Shown piece by piece: positions 42,960-44,057 of a stretch of DNA of 44,057 bases; positions within the stretch are counted from its first letter, which is position 1, and each line of letters begins with the position of its first letter. The DNA is from Bacteroidota bacterium (GTDB lineage: Bacteria > Bacteroidota > Bacteroidia > Chitinophagales > Chitinophagaceae): contig CAUJDL010000078.1 of the NCBI GenBank assembly GCA_963169635.1, positions 1 to 44,057 of the forward strand, read 5' to 3'. Both the position numbers and the translations under genes were made by a program. Below the pieces are notes generated by a model. It worked only from the letters and a program-made list of their open reading frames with translations. It was not told the origin of the DNA and made no database searches.

Positions 42960-43565
42960 ATGGCACGTTACACAGGTCCTAAAACCAGAATCTCAAGAAT
43001 TTTTGGTGAGCCTATCTTAGGCAATGGCAAATGGTTGACTAAAAATAGCAACCCTCCAGGTCAGCATGGAGCAGCAAAAAAACGTAAAACTTTAGGTGAA
43101 TATGCTTTACAGCTTAGAGAAAAACAAAAAGCTAAATTTACTTATGGTGTTTTAGAGCGTCAATTCAGAAAAACTTATGATGAAGCTTCTCGTATGAAAG
43201 GCATTAAAGGCGAAAACCTTATTAAACTTTTAGAAGCAAGATTAGACAACACTATCTTTCGTATGGGTTTAGCTGCAAGTCGTCCAGAAGCTAGACAATT
43301 AGTAGCTCATAAACACATTGCTGTTAATGGAGATGTTACTAATATTCCTTCTTACTCTTGTAAACCAGGCGATATTATTACTTATCGTGCAAAAAGCGAA
43401 CACAATAGCTCTATCACAAGTAAAAGTCGTGGTAAAAATCCTAAATTCAGTTGGTTAGATTGGAACGAAACTGAAAAGAAAGGAACTTTTATTACTTATC
43501 CTGAAAGAGAAAGTGTTCCAGAAAATATCAAAGAACAATTAATTGTAGAGTTATACTCTAAATAA
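42960..43565 (+). CDS. rpsD: Ribosomal protein uS4
   Basis: uS4 is a primary 16S rRNA binding protein that nucleates assembly of the 30S body. The 201 residues show MARYTGPKTRISRIFGEP, KKRKTLGEYALQLREKQKAK, VLERQFRKTYDEASRMKG, and the S4 RNA-binding domain LEARLDNTIFRMGLAASRPE, ARQLVAHKHIAVNG. It lacks the N-terminal Cys zinc site, a common C-minus form. The 149-bp upstream gap carries two hairpins. rpoA follows after 83 bp. Confidence 0.97.
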   Translation: MARYTGPKTRISRIFGEPILGNGKWLTKNSNPPGQHGAAKKRKTLGEYALQLREKQKAKFTYGVLERQFRKTYDEASRMKGIKGENLIKLLEARLDNTIFRMGLAASRPEARQLVAHKHIAVNGDVTNIPSYSCKPGDIITYRAKSEHNSSITSKSRGKNPKFSWLDWNETEKKGTFITYPERESVPENIKEQLIVELYSK

Positions 43566-43572
43566 TTGTAAC

Positions 43573-43596
43573 GATGTAATAATTTTTAATTACATC
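43573..43596 (+). other. Stem-loop between rpsD and rpoA
   Basis: GATGTAAT (43573-43580) and ATTACATC (43589-43596) form a perfect 8-bp stem with an 8-nt loop and no T-run. It is probably an mRNA processing or stability element, not a terminator. Confidence 0.45.
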
Positions 43597-43648
43597 AAAA
43601 ACTGGTATCAAAAAAAATATTTAATCAAATAAAAATAAGGAATATAAA

Positions 43649-44057
43649 ATGGCTATTTTAAACTTCCAAAAGCCGGATAAAATTGTTTTACAAAAAGTAA
43701 ATGACTTTGAAGGACAATTTGAATTCCGCCCATTAGAACCAGGTTTTGGTTTAACTGTAGGTAATGCTTTACGCAGAGTATTATTAAGTAGTCTTGAAGG
43801 TTTTGCCATTACAGGTATTAAAATTGAAGGTGTAGATCACGAATTTGCAACTATCAAAGGTATTACTGAAGATGTTACTGAAATTATCTTAAACTTAAAA
43901 CAAGTAAGATTTAAGAAAAAAGTAGAACATGAAGTAAATAGCGAAAAACTTACTTTATCTATCAAAGGAAATACAGAATTTAATGCAGGCCATATTGGAG
44001 AAGCCTCTGTAAACTTTGAAGTAATGAACCCAGATTTAGTAATCTGTACACTGGATA
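43649..44057 (+). CDS. rpoA: DNA-directed RNA polymerase alpha subunit (3' end outside window)
   Basis: The first 136 codons are present, starting [20 protein letters not shown], with the alpha N-terminal domain hallmarks [58 protein letters not shown] and LNLKQVRFK. The alpha dimer starts RNA polymerase assembly. The reading frame runs off the window, so the C-terminal domain cannot be judged. An AAGGA, one of the few SD-like sequences here, lies 7 bases before the ATG. Confidence 0.96.
   Translation, partial: MAILNFQKPDKIVLQKVNDFEGQFEFRPLEPGFGLTVGNALRRVLLSSLEGFAITGIKIEGVDHEFATIKGITEDVTEIILNLKQVRFKKKVEHEVNSEKLTLSIKGNTEFNAGHIGEASVNFEVMNPDLVICTLD

Overview
The window is a stretch of AT-rich chromosome (my estimate is about 70% A+T) from a member of the Bacteroidota, most likely near Chitinophagaceae. 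This rests on several phylum-typical genes: the gliding and type IX secretion lipoprotein GldJ, an S46 dipeptidyl-peptidase, and the DUF4783, DUF1599, DUF3575 and DUF5683 families. Promoters of the Bacteroidota form TTTG-N18..20-TAnnTTTG are visible, and most starts lack a Shine-Dalgarno sequence. No phage, transposon, CRISPR, tRNA or rRNA was seen. Nearly all genes are housekeeping.

Layout. 1-1620: the 3' end of a TolB-like PD40 beta-propeller gene with a strong terminator, then a small secreted DUF4783 protein. 1628-8599: ribF on the minus strand, then purM, glgC, and purL followed 9 bp later by hldD. Purine, flavin, glycogen-precursor and LPS-heptose functions are therefore interleaved. 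8606-10528: an LTA-synthase-like membrane phosphotransferase. 10632-12950: a cobalamin riboswitch leader controlling a BtuB-type TonB-dependent receptor, with a terminator. 12973-14239: marC, then a small toxin-antitoxin operon whose RelE-like toxin carries a one-base frameshift. 14546-17878: a CBS-less IMPDH/GMP-reductase-family enzyme, a duplicated DUF1599 protein, and a carB gene that encodes only the N-terminal half of the large subunit.

18368-23348: a Bcp peroxiredoxin, a PolX-family protein with a degenerate polymerase region, a DUF3575 outer-membrane protein, a PolB-type 3'-5' exonuclease, and an inner-membrane coiled-coil protein of unknown role. 23517-31540: ATP-dependent pckA, a DPP7-like S46 peptidase, a second LTA-synthase-like enzyme, and gldJ. 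31679-35951: two small membrane or lipoprotein genes, then parA, parB, a DUF5683 gene and dapB. A 9-bp minisatellite lies between parA and parB. 36012-41161: a TPR-type sensor kinase, a NarL-type response regulator, recO and lpdA. 41462-44057: the operon infA-rpmJ-rpsM-rpsK-rpsD-rpoA, cut off inside rpoA.

I found no obviously new multi-gene system. The items most worth a second look are the B12 leader, in which a perfect 10-bp inverted repeat buries the btuB start codon; the frameshifted toxin; the half-length carB; the parA-parB minisatellite; the structured rpsK-rpsD gap, a candidate S4 leader; and the PolX-like protein that appears to have lost its polymerase residues.
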